DNA of 64,000 nt, taken from the NCBI RefSeq assembly GCF_000745345.1, contig NZ_JQNR01000005.1, positions 1,922,001 to 1,986,000 on the forward strand, in the 5' to 3' direction. How positions within the stretch are numbered: the stretch's first letter is position 1; the number at the start of each line of letters is the position of its first letter. This document shows, piece by piece, positions 9,275-18,205 of the stretch. Under the pieces are notes generated by a model. That model ran no database searches and was not told the DNA's origin. It worked only from the letters and a program-made list of their open reading frames with translations. Origin of the DNA: Actinacidiphila yeochonensis CN732. Lineage in GTDB: Bacteria > Actinomycetota > Actinomycetes > Streptomycetales > Streptomycetaceae. Made by a program: the position numbers and the translations under genes.

Positions 9275-9889
9275 ATGACGCGCATCATCGCTGACATCTC
9301 GGTCTCCCTCGACGGCTTCGTCACCGGCCCCGATCCCGGCCCCGAGAACGGCCTGGGTACCGGTGGCGAGGCCCTGCACACCTGGGCGTTCTCCGACGAC
9401 CCCGACGAACGCCGGGTGCTGAGCGAGGCGACCGCCCGATCGGGCGCCGTCGTCCTCGGCCGCCGGCTCTTCGACCTGGTCGACGGGCCGAACGGCTGGG
9501 ACGACCGTTCCGGCTACGGTGCCGCCGAGGTCGGCCGGCCCGCGTTCGTCGTCGTGACGAGCTCACCGCCCCGGTCGGTGCGGCTCGGCGACCTCGACTG
9601 GAGGTTCGTCACCACCGGTCTGCCCGACGCCGTCACCGTGGCTCGCGAGCGCGCCGCGACGGCGTCGTCGGAGACCGGCCTGGATCTCGACGTCGTCCTC
9701 ATGGGCGGCGGTGCCACGATCGCCTCCGCGCTCGACGCCGGGCTGGTCGACACGCTGACGCTCCACCTGGCACCGGTCGTGCTGGGCGCCGGGACCCCGC
9801 TGTTCACCGGAGCGGCGCCGCGCACGCTGGTGCGGCGGAGCGTGACCGCCACGACCAACTCCACGCACCTGACGTACGACGTCCTCTGA
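9275..9889 (+). CDS. Dihydrofolate reductase family protein (RibD C-terminal fold)
   Basis: 204 residues from ATG at 9275; the in-frame GTG at 9251 would add eight residues not typical of the family. The start MTRIIADISVSLDGFVTG is the hallmark of this family, with GRRLFDLVDGPNGWDD in the middle and VVLMGGGATIASALDAGLVD, the GGG NADPH-binding loop, near residue 145. These proteins are stand-alone reductases related to the RibD reductase domain, with no substrate known in most cases. No operon partner. Confidence 0.88.
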   Translation: MTRIIADISVSLDGFVTGPDPGPENGLGTGGEALHTWAFSDDPDERRVLSEATARSGAVVLGRRLFDLVDGPNGWDDRSGYGAAEVGRPAFVVVTSSPPRSVRLGDLDWRFVTTGLPDAVTVARERAATASSETGLDLDVVLMGGGATIASALDAGLVDTLTLHLAPVVLGAGTPLFTGAAPRTLVRRSVTATTNSTHLTYDVL

Positions 9890-10306
9890 CGGCGGGGCCC
9901 GCTGACGCCGGCGTCGCGGCCCCCGCCAGGCCCCGGCGGCGCCCGACGGGGACACCGTCCCTCGGGGGGCGTCCCGCCGGGGTCCGCGCCGCCGAACCGC
10001 GGTTCCCCACGGCGGGCCGTCACGAGGTCACCCGGCAGGGGGCGGAACGGGTCCCGTCGCGCGGCCCGGCGCTCGCCGACGTGCCCGACGCGGTGCCTGA
10101 CGCGCCGGAGCCGTCCGCCTCCCCCGTCCACTCGGCGGAGCGTGGTCCGGCAACCCGCCCGCGGTCCGGAGCGGACGCCTGCGGTCCGCGGCTTCCTCGC
10201 GGTCAAGTAGCGGCCGGGGTCTCGGCGTTGAGGCGCCCGTTACGGGTGGCGGAGAAGCCCCTGGTAGGGTCCGCGGCGGGGTCCGCGATCGCGATGGAGA
10301 TGGTTC
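9890..10306. other. Intergenic region upstream of uppS
   Basis: 417 bases without a credible gene. A TAGGGT box at 10265-10270 could be the -10 element for uppS, about 37 bases before its ATG; no good -35 match is visible. Otherwise nothing stands out. Confidence 0.4.
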
Positions 10307-11089
10307 ATGAAGCTGCTCCCGCTGTTCCTTCGGCGGCCGATCGAGGCGGTGTACGAGCGCCGGTTGGCCACCACCCTGGCCGGGCTGCCGCGCCCGCAGC
10401 ACGTCGGGATCATGCTCGACGGCAACCGGCGCTGGGCCCGGAAGGCGGGGCACACGGACGTCCGGGAGGGGTACCGGGCCGGCGGCGCCAAGGTGACCGA
10501 GTTCCTGGGCTGGTGCACCGCCGCGGGGATCGAGCGGGTGACCCTCTTCATGCTCTCCGACGACAACCTGGGGCGCCCGGCGGAGCAACTCGGCCCGCTG
10601 ATCGAGATCATCGAGGAGACCGTCCGGGACATCACGGCCGAGGGCCGCCCCTGGGAGGTCCAGGTGATCGGCTCACTCGACATGCTGCCCGGCACCCACG
10701 CCCGCGTCCTCAAGGAGGCCACCGCCGCGACGACCGGGCGCGGCGGCCTCAAGGTGGACGTCGCGGTCGGCTACGGCGGCCGGCGGGAGATCGTCGACGC
10801 GGTCAAGAGCGCCTTCGAGGAGCACCTCGCCGCGGGCGGCGACCCCGCCGAGCTGGTCGAGCGGTTCGAGATCGAGGACATCTCCCGCCATCTGTACTCG
10901 CCCACCGCGGCCCACACCGACTTCATCATCCGGACCTCCGGCGAGCAGCGGCTGTCCGGCTTCCTGCTCTGGCAGTCCGCGTACGCCGAGATGCACTGGG
11001 TGGACTGCTACTGGCCGGCGTTCCGCCACGTCGACTTCCTCCGCGCCCTGCGCTCGTACGCGAGCCGCGAACGCCGGTTCGGCAGGTAG
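10307..11089 (+). CDS. uppS: Isoprenyl transferase (undecaprenyl diphosphate synthase)
   Basis: 260 residues, ATG with GGAG seven bases upstream. It condenses isopentenyl diphosphates in cis onto an allylic primer to make the C55 (or shorter) lipid carrier for peptidoglycan. GIMLDGNRRWAR contains the catalytic Asp38; FIIRTSGEQRLSGF and the terminal WQSAYAEMHW region provide the RxxxER-type diphosphate-binding site of cis-prenyltransferases. Length is normal. Streptomycetes often carry two such enzymes, so whether this copy is the essential one or makes a different chain length is not decidable here. A terminator follows. Confidence 0.95.
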   Translation: MKLLPLFLRRPIEAVYERRLATTLAGLPRPQHVGIMLDGNRRWARKAGHTDVREGYRAGGAKVTEFLGWCTAAGIERVTLFMLSDDNLGRPAEQLGPLIEIIEETVRDITAEGRPWEVQVIGSLDMLPGTHARVLKEATAATTGRGGLKVDVAVGYGGRREIVDAVKSAFEEHLAAGGDPAELVERFEIEDISRHLYSPTAAHTDFIIRTSGEQRLSGFLLWQSAYAEMHWVDCYWPAFRHVDFLRALRSYASRERRFGR

Positions 11090-11163
11090 CGGGCGGTCGC
11101 CCGCGGGCGGCTTCGACGGCGGGGACCGCCCGTGACCGGGCTGCGGGCGCCGCTCGTGTCATC

Positions 11164-11186
11164 GGGCCGGCCCTGCGGGCCGGCCC
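11164..11186. terminator. Bidirectional terminator hairpin
   Basis: Arms gggccggccc (11164-11173 and 11177-11186) with a 3-base loop form a perfect 10-bp stem between the convergent uppS and lysozyme genes. There is no T-run, as is usual in actinobacteria. Confidence 0.7.
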
Positions 11187-11223
11187 CCGGGAGGGGCCGA
11201 CCCGGAGCGGAACTCCGCTGCCG

Positions 11224-12126
11224 TCAGGGTGTGTTGTTGGCCAGCGCCAGCAGTCGGGCGCTGCTCGCGCTGAACCGGTCCCGGTCCACCGCCCCCGAGA
11301 TGCCGCTCACCGAGCCGGAGTCGGAGTACTGCCAGAAGGTGTAGTAGGGGAAGCCGTTGGGGATGGTCGGGCTGGACGCGGTGGTCCAGTCGGCCACGAA
11401 CAGCGGGCTCTTGGCGGACATGCCGGTCCAGCCGCCGGTGCAGGTGCTCCACCAGCTCGGGCTGGTGTAGAGGACGACGTCGCGGCCCGTCTTCGCCTTG
11501 TAGGTGGTGTAGAAGTCGAGGATCCAGGACTGCATCGCCGAGGCCGTCTTGCTGTAGCAGCCGCCTTCGAGGTCCAGCATCCCCGGCAGCGTCAGGTTGT
11601 CCGCCGACCAGGCGCCGCCGTTGCTCGCGAAGTACGTGGCCTGCGCCGCGCCGGTGGACAGGTCCGGCCGCGCGAAGTGGTAGGCGCCCCTGATCACCTT
11701 CGCGTTGTAGGCGTTGAGGTAGTTGGCGTTGAAGTTCGGGTCCTTGTAGGTCGTGCCCTCGGTCGCCTTGATGTAGGAGAACGCGATGCCGGCGGACTTC
11801 ACCGACGACCACGTGATCGTCCCCTGGTAGTGCGAGACGTCGATCCCGACGGGGTTCGCCGCCGCAGCGGTGGCCGCGCCCGTGACGCCGGCGCCGGCGG
11901 CGTCGAGCTGGAGTCGGCGCGTGTCGGGCTTGAAGTCCTTGCTGTCCTGGACGTACCCGACGCCCATGTAGCCGTGGCCGAGGGGGACGCTGCTGCCGGA
12001 GGGCGCCGGCTGGGCGGAGGCGGTGCCCGCCGACATCGCGGCGGCCAGCGCCATGCTCGCGCCGAGGACTCCGGCCGCCAGCAGTTTCCGCTGGGGTGCC
12101 CTGGTGGTGCGGGTTCGGGAGAACAA
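11224..12126 (-). CDS. Secreted GH25 lysozyme (muramidase)
   Basis: 300 residues from TTG at 12126, chosen because AGGAGGAAA lies eight bases upstream; the longer frame has no signal peptide. Residues 1-39 are a Sec signal peptide (basic start, hydrophobic LLAAGVLGASMALAAAMSAG, cleavage after ASA). After a ~55-residue linker the GH25 domain begins at GIDVSHYQG (its Asp is catalytic) and includes the acidic LPGMLDLEGGCY and the end motif DRDRFSASS. It hydrolyses the MurNAc-GlcNAc bond in cell walls. Its role could be remodelling or antagonism. Confidence 0.93.
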   Translation of the reverse strand: MFSRTRTTRAPQRKLLAAGVLGASMALAAAMSAGTASAQPAPSGSSVPLGHGYMGVGYVQDSKDFKPDTRRLQLDAAGAGVTGAATAAAANPVGIDVSHYQGTITWSSVKSAGIAFSYIKATEGTTYKDPNFNANYLNAYNAKVIRGAYHFARPDLSTGAAQATYFASNGGAWSADNLTLPGMLDLEGGCYSKTASAMQSWILDFYTTYKAKTGRDVVLYTSPSWWSTCTGGWTGMSAKSPLFVADWTTASSPTIPNGFPYYTFWQYSDSGSVSGISGAVDRDRFSASSARLLALANNTP

Positions 12127-12379
12127 GGCCGTTTCCTCCTGGCGCGTTGTGGTGGGGGTGTTCTCGAACACTGTTCTACTCGCGTAGATCCAGCCCGTGA
12201 GGACTCCCGTCGCCGCGGTTGGGCGGGGAACGGGCCGTGCGGGGTCCGGGAACTCCGGGGCGCTGGTGCGGGGGGTGCCGTGCGGGTGTGCGCGGTTCGC
12301 GCCGATCCATGTGCCACAGGTGCGCGCGTCGCGGTTCGCGCCGCGAAGGTGCGGTGCGGAGGTGCTGCCTGATGCGGAC

Positions 12380-12395
12380 GCGTCATGAGTGACGC
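12380..12395. promoter_or_regulatory. Operator-like inverted repeat
   Basis: gcgtca-tgag-tgacgc, perfect 6-bp arms with a 4-base centre, in the divergent region between two cell-wall genes. Confidence 0.4.
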
Positions 12396-12498
12396 ATGAA
12401 CTGCCCCATCCTGTAAAGGGTTTGTACCCGGCCCCGATTGGTCCAGTCCAGCGTGAAGGCGCGCGGAGCTGCGGCGATGACACAACGTCGCCGAAACC

Positions 12499-12514
12499 TT
12501 TCACCGGCGTGAAA
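12499..12514. promoter_or_regulatory. Operator-like inverted repeat
   Basis: tttcac-cggc-gtgaaa, perfect 6-bp arms. The AT content of the arms in a GC-rich gap suggests a protein-binding site rather than a terminator. Confidence 0.4.
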
Positions 12515-12823
12515 CCCGGCCTGCGGACGACCGGCGCGCGCCGGCCCCCGGCCCGCCGTCCACGGCCCTCGCGGCCCGTCGTAGCTGGTCGCACAGGTGC
12601 CGTCCAGCCGCCTTCCGCGCTTCCCGGTCCCGTCACGTCGGCGTCGTGCGGAGGTGCGAGCCGGCGCGGGTGCCCCGACGATGGGAGAGTCCGGGACGCG
12701 CCGCCGACCGTCCGCGGCCGCCGACCCGTCCGCGCCCCGGGCTCCGGCCCCGGTTTCCGCACCGGCCCGCCCCCCTCGCTCGTGGCGGTGGGCCCGGAGC
12801 GACGGATGGAAGGAGTGGTGAGC

Positions 12824-13699
12824 GTGGCCAAGGAGATCCTCGTGTCCTACGGCGTGGACGTCGACGCCGTGGGCGGCTGGCTCGGCTCCTACGGCGGCGC
12901 GGACTCGCCGGGGGACGTCTCACGCGGCGTCTTCGCCGGCGAGGTGGGCGTGCCGCGGATGCTGGAGCTCTTCCGCCGGGCCGGTATCCGGCAGACGTTC
13001 TTCTGGCCGGGCCACTCCGTCGAGACCTTCCCCGATCAGTTCGACGCGTGCCTGGCGGCCGGCCACGAGGTCGGCGTCCACGGCTACTCGCACGAGAACC
13101 CGATCGCGATGAGCCGGCAGCAGGAGGCCGACGTCCTCGACCACTGCGTCGAACTGCTCACCCGCCGCACCGGCGCGGCCCCCACCGGGTACGTCGCGCC
13201 CTGGTGGGAGCTGAGCGAGAACACCGCCGAGCTGCTGCTGGAGCGCGGCATCACCTACGACCACTCGATGATGCACCACGACTTCGAGCCCTACTACGTC
13301 CGCACCGGCGACTCCTGGACCCGCATCGACTACGACCAGCCGGCCGAGGCGTGGATGAAGCCGATGGAACGGGGCACCGGCACCTCGCTCATCGAGATCC
13401 CGGCCAACTGGTACCTCGACGACCTGCCGCCGATGATGTTCGTCAAGGCGGCGCCGAACAGCCACGGTTACGTGAACCCGCGCGACCTCGAACAGCAGTG
13501 GCGCGACCAGTTCGACTGGGTCCACCGGGAGATGGAGCGCGCCGCCTTCACCATGACCGTCCACCCCGACGTGTCCGGGCACCCGCAGCAACTCCTCATG
13601 CACGAGCGCCTCATCGAGCACATCAACGCCCATGACGGCGTGCGCTGGGTGACGTTCGACGAGATCGCCGCCGACTTCGCCCGCCGCAACCCCCGTTGA
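12824..13699 (+). CDS. Polysaccharide deacetylase family protein
   Basis: 291 residues from GTG at 12824, with AAGGAG eight bases upstream; in-frame ATG 12806 and GTG 12818 lie too close to or before that site. NodB-type carbohydrate esterase fold: Asp12/Asp14 in [11 protein letters not shown], and HGYSHENP giving the metal-binding His86 and His90. Later motifs [12 protein letters not shown] and the C-terminal [12 protein letters not shown] complete the active site. There is no signal peptide, and the [13 protein letters not shown] insert resembles the cytoplasmic PuuE/allantoinase-like branch, so the substrate may be a small molecule rather than cell wall. Confidence 0.88.
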   Translation: MAKEILVSYGVDVDAVGGWLGSYGGADSPGDVSRGVFAGEVGVPRMLELFRRAGIRQTFFWPGHSVETFPDQFDACLAAGHEVGVHGYSHENPIAMSRQQEADVLDHCVELLTRRTGAAPTGYVAPWWELSENTAELLLERGITYDHSMMHHDFEPYYVRTGDSWTRIDYDQPAEAWMKPMERGTGTSLIEIPANWYLDDLPPMMFVKAAPNSHGYVNPRDLEQQWRDQFDWVHREMERAAFTMTVHPDVSGHPQQLLMHERLIEHINAHDGVRWVTFDEIAADFARRNPR

Positions 13700-13747
13700 A
13701 CCGCCGGGCCGGCGGGAGTCCGCGGACCCCGGACCGCGCCGGGAGCC

Positions 13748-14598
13748 TCAGCGGGGGACGTCCATGCGCTGCGTGCCGATGACCGCGAGCAGCCGCAGCG
13801 CCTCCTCCGACGGCGAACCGGGCACCGCGGTGTAGACGACGACCTGCTGGTCGCGGTCGGCGATGTCGAGCACGTCGCAGTTGACGGTGATCGGGCCCAC
13901 CACCGGGTGCCGGAAGGTCTTGCACAGGGTGCGGCCGGCCGTGACGTCGTGCGACTCCCACAACCGCCGGAACTCCTCGCTGCCGGCCAGCAGCTCGGCC
14001 ACCAGCGCCTTCAGCTCGGGGTCGGCCGGGTAGCGGGCCGCGGCGGCGCGCAGCCGCTGGGCCGAGTACCGGGCGAACTCGCCCGCGTCCGACACCCCGT
14101 ACAGCCGCCGGCCGTCCTCCTGCGGCCCGAGGAAGACCTGCCGTACCAGATTGCGCCCACGCCGCGGCAGCGCGGAGAAGTCCTCCATGAGGGCGGCGGC
14201 GAGATCGTTCCAGGCGATCACCTCGCAGGCCGCCGAGGTGACCATCGCGGCGGCCTGCGGAAGCCGCTCCAGCAGGTCGATGATGCTCTGCCGCACCTCG
14301 CGGGACGGGCCGGGCGGCGGGGCCGGGGGACGCCCGCGAGGTGGTGCAGGTGGTCGCGCTCGGCGTCGGACAGCCGCAGCGCGCGGGTCAGGCCGGCCAG
14401 CACCTCCCGCGACGGGTGCGGACCGCGCGCCTGCTCCAGCCGTGTGTAGTACTCCGTCGAGATGAAGGCGAGCTGCGCCGCCTCCTCCCGCCGCAGCCCC
14501 GGCGTGCGGCGGCGCGACCCGGCGGGCAGGCCCACGTCGGCCGGGGTGATCCGCTCCCGCCGGGAGCGCAGGAACGCCGCGAGTTCTCGTCTGTCCAC
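13748..14598 (-). pseudogene. MmyB-type XRE regulator, split by a -1 frameshift
   Basis: Residues 1-~90 (from GTG 14598) form an XRE helix-turn-helix, TPGLRREEAAQLAFISTEYYTRLEQ. The rest is the MmyB-like ligand-binding domain (VIAWNDLAAALMEDF, ELLAGSEEFRRLWESHDV, VVVYTAVPGSPSEEALRLL), but in the next frame. One extra base in the G5 run at 14325-14329 would rejoin them into a 283-residue protein of normal family length, with no other lesion. I think a sequencing error is more likely than a dead gene. It is divergent from an SDR gene across a long palindrome, the arrangement known for MmyB-like regulators in actinomycetes. Confidence 0.85.
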
Positions 14599-14623
14599 GG
14601 TTCCAGTGTGCGCGGGCGCCGCG

Positions 14624-14658
14624 GGCGCATCCAGGTACCGCCGGTGCCTGGATGCGCC
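14624..14658. promoter_or_regulatory. Operator palindrome for the MmyB-type regulator
   Basis: Arms ggcgcatccaggtacc (14624-14639) and ggtgcctggatgcgcc (14643-14658) match at 15 of 16 positions around a 3-base centre. It sits midway in the 85-bp gap between the divergent regulator and SDR genes, where it could control both. Confidence 0.75.
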
Positions 14659-14683
14659 GGGCGGACGGCCGGAGCCTGGTCCC

Positions 14684-15493
14684 ATGGAAGACACCACGAC
14701 CACCAACCCGACCGCTCCCCGCCGGACGGCCCCGCTGGGCCTGCTCGCCGGGAAGACCGCCCTCATCACCGGTGCCGGGCGCGGCATCGGCGCCGCCGCC
14801 GCGCGGCTGTTCGCCCGGGAGGGCGCCCGCGTGCTGCTCGCGGCCCGTACGGAGGAGCAGCTCAAGGCCGTGACCGGGGAGATCCGGGCGGCCGGCGGCA
14901 CCGCGGACTACGCCGTGTGCGACCTGGCCGACGCGGCGAGCGTGCGCGCGGCGGTGGACCGCGCGGTCGAGCTGTACGGGCGGCTCGACCTGGCCTTCAA
15001 CAACGCCGGCACGTCCATCCCGCCCGCCCCGCTGGACCAGGTCCCGGAGACGGACTTCGACCACGTCTACGCGGTCAACCTCAGGGGCCCGTGGCTGGCG
15101 ATGAAGGCCGAGGTCGCCGCGATCCGGGCCACCGCGGGAACCGGCGCGATCGTCAACAACTCCAGTGTCGGCAGCCACGGCGCCAACCCGGAGCTGCCCG
15201 CCTACGCGGCGATGAAGCGCGCCGTCAACAGCCTCACCGAGTCCGCCGCGGTCACGTACGGGCCCGAGGGCATCCGCGTCAACGCGGTCGCGCCCGGCAA
15301 CACCCTCACCGAGATGATCCGGGAGTGGGGGGAGAGGTCCCCGGGGCTCCAGGAGCGCCTCACCTCGGCGACGCCGCTGCGGCGCGGCGCCGACCCCGAG
15401 GAGATCGCGCAGGCGGCGGCGTGGCTGCTCAGCGACCGGGCGTCCTTCGTCACCGGCGCGATCCTGCGCGTCGACGGCGGCGCCCGCCTCTGA
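14684..15493 (+). CDS. Short-chain dehydrogenase/reductase (SDR)
   Basis: 269 residues from ATG 14684, with GGAG eight bases upstream. Classical SDR: cofactor motif TGAGRGIG (29-36), NNAG at about 106, catalytic Ser160/161, Tyr174 and Lys178 (YAAMK), and a C-terminal VTGAILRVDGGARL. It reduces or oxidises a carbonyl/alcohol with NAD(P)H; the substrate is unknown. Divergent from the MmyB-type regulator and probably its target, which may sense the SDR substrate. Confidence 0.93.
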   Translation: MEDTTTTNPTAPRRTAPLGLLAGKTALITGAGRGIGAAAARLFAREGARVLLAARTEEQLKAVTGEIRAAGGTADYAVCDLADAASVRAAVDRAVELYGRLDLAFNNAGTSIPPAPLDQVPETDFDHVYAVNLRGPWLAMKAEVAAIRATAGTGAIVNNSSVGSHGANPELPAYAAMKRAVNSLTESAAVTYGPEGIRVNAVAPGNTLTEMIREWGERSPGLQERLTSATPLRRGADPEEIAQAAAWLLSDRASFVTGAILRVDGGARL

Positions 15494-15613
15494 GTCCGCT
15501 CCCGGGACGGCGGCGCCCTCCGGGTGAGGGCGAAGGGGCCGCGTCCCGCACCCGGGCGACACGGCGGGCACCCGGGCCCGGGCCGGCAGGAGCGGCTGGG
15601 AGCATGGCGGGCC

Positions 15614-16288
15614 ATGGACGTACTGAGCACACCGAAGGTCCTGGCCGCCATCGCCGAGGGGCTCGGCGACTGGCGCAGGCTCGGGCTGCCGCTGGCCGCC
15701 CGCTACCGCTCCGCCGACGCGGCGGCCCGCGCGGCGTTCGCGGCCGCCGTCATGGCGACGGGGGCCGCGGCCGGCCACGAGGTCGCGGAGGTCCGGGCCG
15801 GGCGCGGCTTCGTGGACGTCGCCCTGTTCAGCGTGGACGAGGCCACCGGCGCGGTCGGCGTCACCGCGGCCGACCTCGGGCTCGCCCGCGCCGTCACCGG
15901 GCTGGCCCGGGAGCACGGCATGGCCGCCGCGCCCGGGGAGGTGACACAGCTGGAGCTGGCCCTGGACACCGCCGACGAGGCCGCGGTGGCGCCGTTCTGG
16001 TCCGCCCTCCTCACCGGAGACCCCGGCAACGTGGTGCGCGGCTCCGTCCTCGACCCGACGGGCCGCGTGCCGAGCGTGTGGTTCCAGAGCACCACCGCCG
16101 GCGACACCCCGCGCCAGCGCTGGCACATCGACCTCTGGCTGGCCCCGGAGGTGGCCGAGGAGCGCATCGCGGCCGCCCTCGCCGCGGGGGGCACGGTGGT
16201 CGACGCCTCGGAGGCCCCGTCCTTCACCGTCCTCGCCGACCCCGAGGGCAACAAGGCGTGCGTCTGCACGGCCCTCACCCGCGAATAG
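15614..16288 (+). CDS. VOC-family protein with N-terminal PCD-like domain
   Basis: 224 residues from ATG 15614. The first ~100 residues (DWRRLGLPLAARY, AAAGHEVAEV, TAADLGLARAV) resemble pterin-4a-carbinolamine dehydratase, but the second His of the usual GHHPE motif is not evident, so activity is doubtful. Residues ~110-224 resemble a glyoxalase/VOC half-site (LDTADEAAVAPFWSALL, GSVLDPTGRVPSVWFQS, RWHIDLWLAPE, VLADPEGNKACVC). This two-part arrangement is seen in actinobacteria, and the function is unknown. It lies close behind the SDR gene. Confidence 0.75.
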   Translation: MDVLSTPKVLAAIAEGLGDWRRLGLPLAARYRSADAAARAAFAAAVMATGAAAGHEVAEVRAGRGFVDVALFSVDEATGAVGVTAADLGLARAVTGLAREHGMAAAPGEVTQLELALDTADEAAVAPFWSALLTGDPGNVVRGSVLDPTGRVPSVWFQSTTAGDTPRQRWHIDLWLAPEVAEERIAAALAAGGTVVDASEAPSFTVLADPEGNKACVCTALTRE

Positions 16289-16385
16289 GACGGCTCCGGA
16301 CGGCCCGCCGACCGGCCGACGCCCTTCCGTCAGGCTTCCGCCATGACGCCGCCAGGACGCCGGCGCGGGCGAGCCGTGCGGGTCC

Positions 16386-17231
16386 GTGCCCTCCGCGGCG
16401 GGTGGGCGTCCCGACTGCGGTCGCGTCGGCGCCGAGGTACGTGCGTGGGCGCCGAAGACCACCGCCGCCGGACGCCTGCTCGTATCGGCCGCAGGGGCCG
16501 TTTCGGCGGCCCTGAGCAGCGTCTTCCTGCTCGACCCGGTGCCGCACCTGATGCGTCAGTACGTACCCCGGCGCGACGTGGAGCTGCGGCGCGGCGCGGA
16601 CAACCTCAGCGCCGTCGTGGCCCACCTGCGTGAGAGCCGGCCCGGCGGCGGATTCCAGCGACTGGAGCAACTGGTCGCGGGGATGCCGGAGTTCACCGTC
16701 CAGGCCATCGACCAGGTGACCACCGGACTGGGCGACGTCCAGCTCGTCCTCATGGAGGCCGGCTACCACGGCCGTGTCCACGAGGTGCCCGCGCGCCTGC
16801 TCAGCGACGGCATGCTGCGGTTCCTCGCCTTCGGCACGGCGCTGCTCGACGAACCGGAGACGCCGGTCGCGGAGCGGCTCCTCGTGATCGAGGAGATCGA
16901 GAACGGCCTCTATCCGACGCAGGCGGCCCGCGTCCTCGACCTCGTGCGGGAGGAGTCCCGCAACCGGGCCGTCGACGTGCTGTTCACCACACACAGCCCG
17001 GCCCTGCTCAACTCCCTCACCGCCGAGGACCACCCGGGTGTGATCGTGTGCACGCGCGATCCGGAGTCCGGGGAGAGCGTGCTGAGCCGGCTCACGGACC
17101 TGCCCGGCTACGTGGATCTGCTGGCAGCCGGCGACCTCGGTGACGCCGTCTCCAAGGGCCGCCTTTCGGATGCCCTGGCGTCCCACCGACCCGACGCGTC
17201 GAGCGTCGAGGAGTTCCTGAGGAACCTGTGA
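16386..17231 (+). pseudogene. AAA15/OLD-like ATPase lacking its P-loop half
   Basis: 281 codons from GTG 16386 (the start is uncertain). The C-terminal half of an ABC-type AAA15 ATPase is intact: RLLSDGMLRFLAFG (signature region, 137-150), Walker B RLLVIEEIENGLYP (164-177) and the switch His in FTTHSPALLN (His203). The N-terminal Walker A part (about 130-150 residues in relatives) is missing, and the 97 bases between this frame and the preceding gene are too few to encode it in any frame. It is therefore a true deletion or junction, not a simple frameshift. It overlaps the downstream PIN gene by four bases. Confidence 0.75.
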
Positions 17232-17734
17232 GCGAGCAGAAGCCGAGGTCGGCGCTTCCCGTCCCGGTGGTCGACTTCCTGGACACGTCCGTCTTCGTCG
17301 AGCTGCTCGACGTCCCCTACATGAACGATCACCGCGACGAGATGGTCGCCGAGCTGATCCGCGGAACCCGCGACGGGGTGCGACTGGTGCTGCCCACCGC
17401 GACGATCATCGAGACCGGCAACCACGTCTTCCAGGTCAAGGACGGCACGGCCCGGCGGAGCTGCGCCGCGCGCTTCGCCGAGCAACTGCGGAGGACCGCC
17501 GCCGGTGAGGCGCCATGGGTGCTCCACGAGCGGACGTGGGACGGCGCCTTCCTGCGGGCTCTCTGCGACGGAGGCAGCACGGCGATGGGGCTCACCGAGC
17601 ACGCCGCCCGGCGTCAGCTCGGCGCAGGCGACCTCAGCATCGTGGCCGAGCGTGACCTGTTCGCCCGGAAGGTGCGGGCAAGGGTGCGGATCTGGACCCG
17701 CGAGGCCGCCATGGCCACCTGGACCGAGGTCTGA
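17228..17734 (+). CDS. PIN-domain putative ribonuclease
   Basis: 168 residues from GTG 17228, which overlaps the ATPase stop (GTGA), with GAGG five bases upstream. PIN-like acidic residues are in place: Asp19 in VDFLDTSVFVELLD, Glu62 in PTATIIETGNHV and Asp135 in LGAGDLSIVAERD. This suggests a Mg-dependent RNase that works with the ATPase, as in ATPase-nuclease conflict modules. No antitoxin is seen. If the ATPase is dead, this may be an orphan nuclease. It directly precedes the S10 operon control region. Confidence 0.75.
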   Translation: MSEQKPRSALPVPVVDFLDTSVFVELLDVPYMNDHRDEMVAELIRGTRDGVRLVLPTATIIETGNHVFQVKDGTARRSCAARFAEQLRRTAAGEAPWVLHERTWDGAFLRALCDGGSTAMGLTEHAARRQLGAGDLSIVAERDLFARKVRARVRIWTREAAMATWTEV

Positions 17735-18205
17735 CCGCCTCCGCGAGCCGCACACGCCACGCCTATGCCACGCCGCGTCGCGTCACGCCTACGCCACGTC
17801 GCGAAGGCGGCGACGGGCCCGTCCGGGTTTGGGCCGGTGGGGGCGCGGGGTAAGGTAACCCGCTTCGATTGGCCTCCGGCACGTCGGGTATGGCAGACTG
17901 CTCTAGTTGCTCGGTCGAGCGCCGATGCTGCGCGCCTCCCGTCGGGAGGACCGGAAGCGAGTCCCACGGTACTCGTCGCCCCAACTGCCTCACACGGCAG
18001 CGCTGGGGCGGACGTACGGGAATCTTCCGGGAAGCGTGTGCGCGGTTCCGGCCAGGCATCCGGTGGGATCTCTCCCACACAAACCCCTGGGGCCAGGGAT
18101 TTCCGCTTGCGGTGAATCTCTTTACGAGGGGCGCGACACGCCCGACCGCGTGGGTCGGGCGAGGCGGATGCCGGAGCGAGAAGAGACAAGGACTACGGAG
18201 TAGCC
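17735..18205 (+). promoter_or_regulatory. S10 operon control region and long leader
   Basis: 471 bases with no gene. A likely promoter has -35 TTGGCC (17869-17874) and -10 CAGACT (17894-17899), 19 bases apart. A leader of about 300 nt follows, with compact hairpins at 17935-17949 (cctccc/gggagg), 18063-18078 (gtggga/tcccac) and 18085-18098 (ccctg/caggg). In other bacteria the S10 leader is where L4 represses its own operon; that role here is inferred. Confidence 0.55.

Larger units (their letters stand above)
12127..12823. other. Divergent control region, lysozyme / deacetylase
   Basis: 697 bases with no supported gene. It holds two compact inverted repeats (12380-12395 and 12499-12514) and an AT-richer stretch near 12410-12430 (tgtaaagggtttgta) likely to contain a promoter. 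The long frame running into the deacetylase here is low-complexity and is not its start. Confidence 0.55.

Noticed and set aside
10265..10270. TAGGGT as a firm uppS promoter
   Set aside because: No matching -35 at 16-19 bases; kept only as a note in the gap entry.
13748..16462. Very long minus-strand open frame (about 904 codons) opposite the SDR and VOC genes
   Set aside because: Only its last ~200 codons belong to the MmyB-type regulator; the rest is the antisense shadow of well-supported plus-strand genes.
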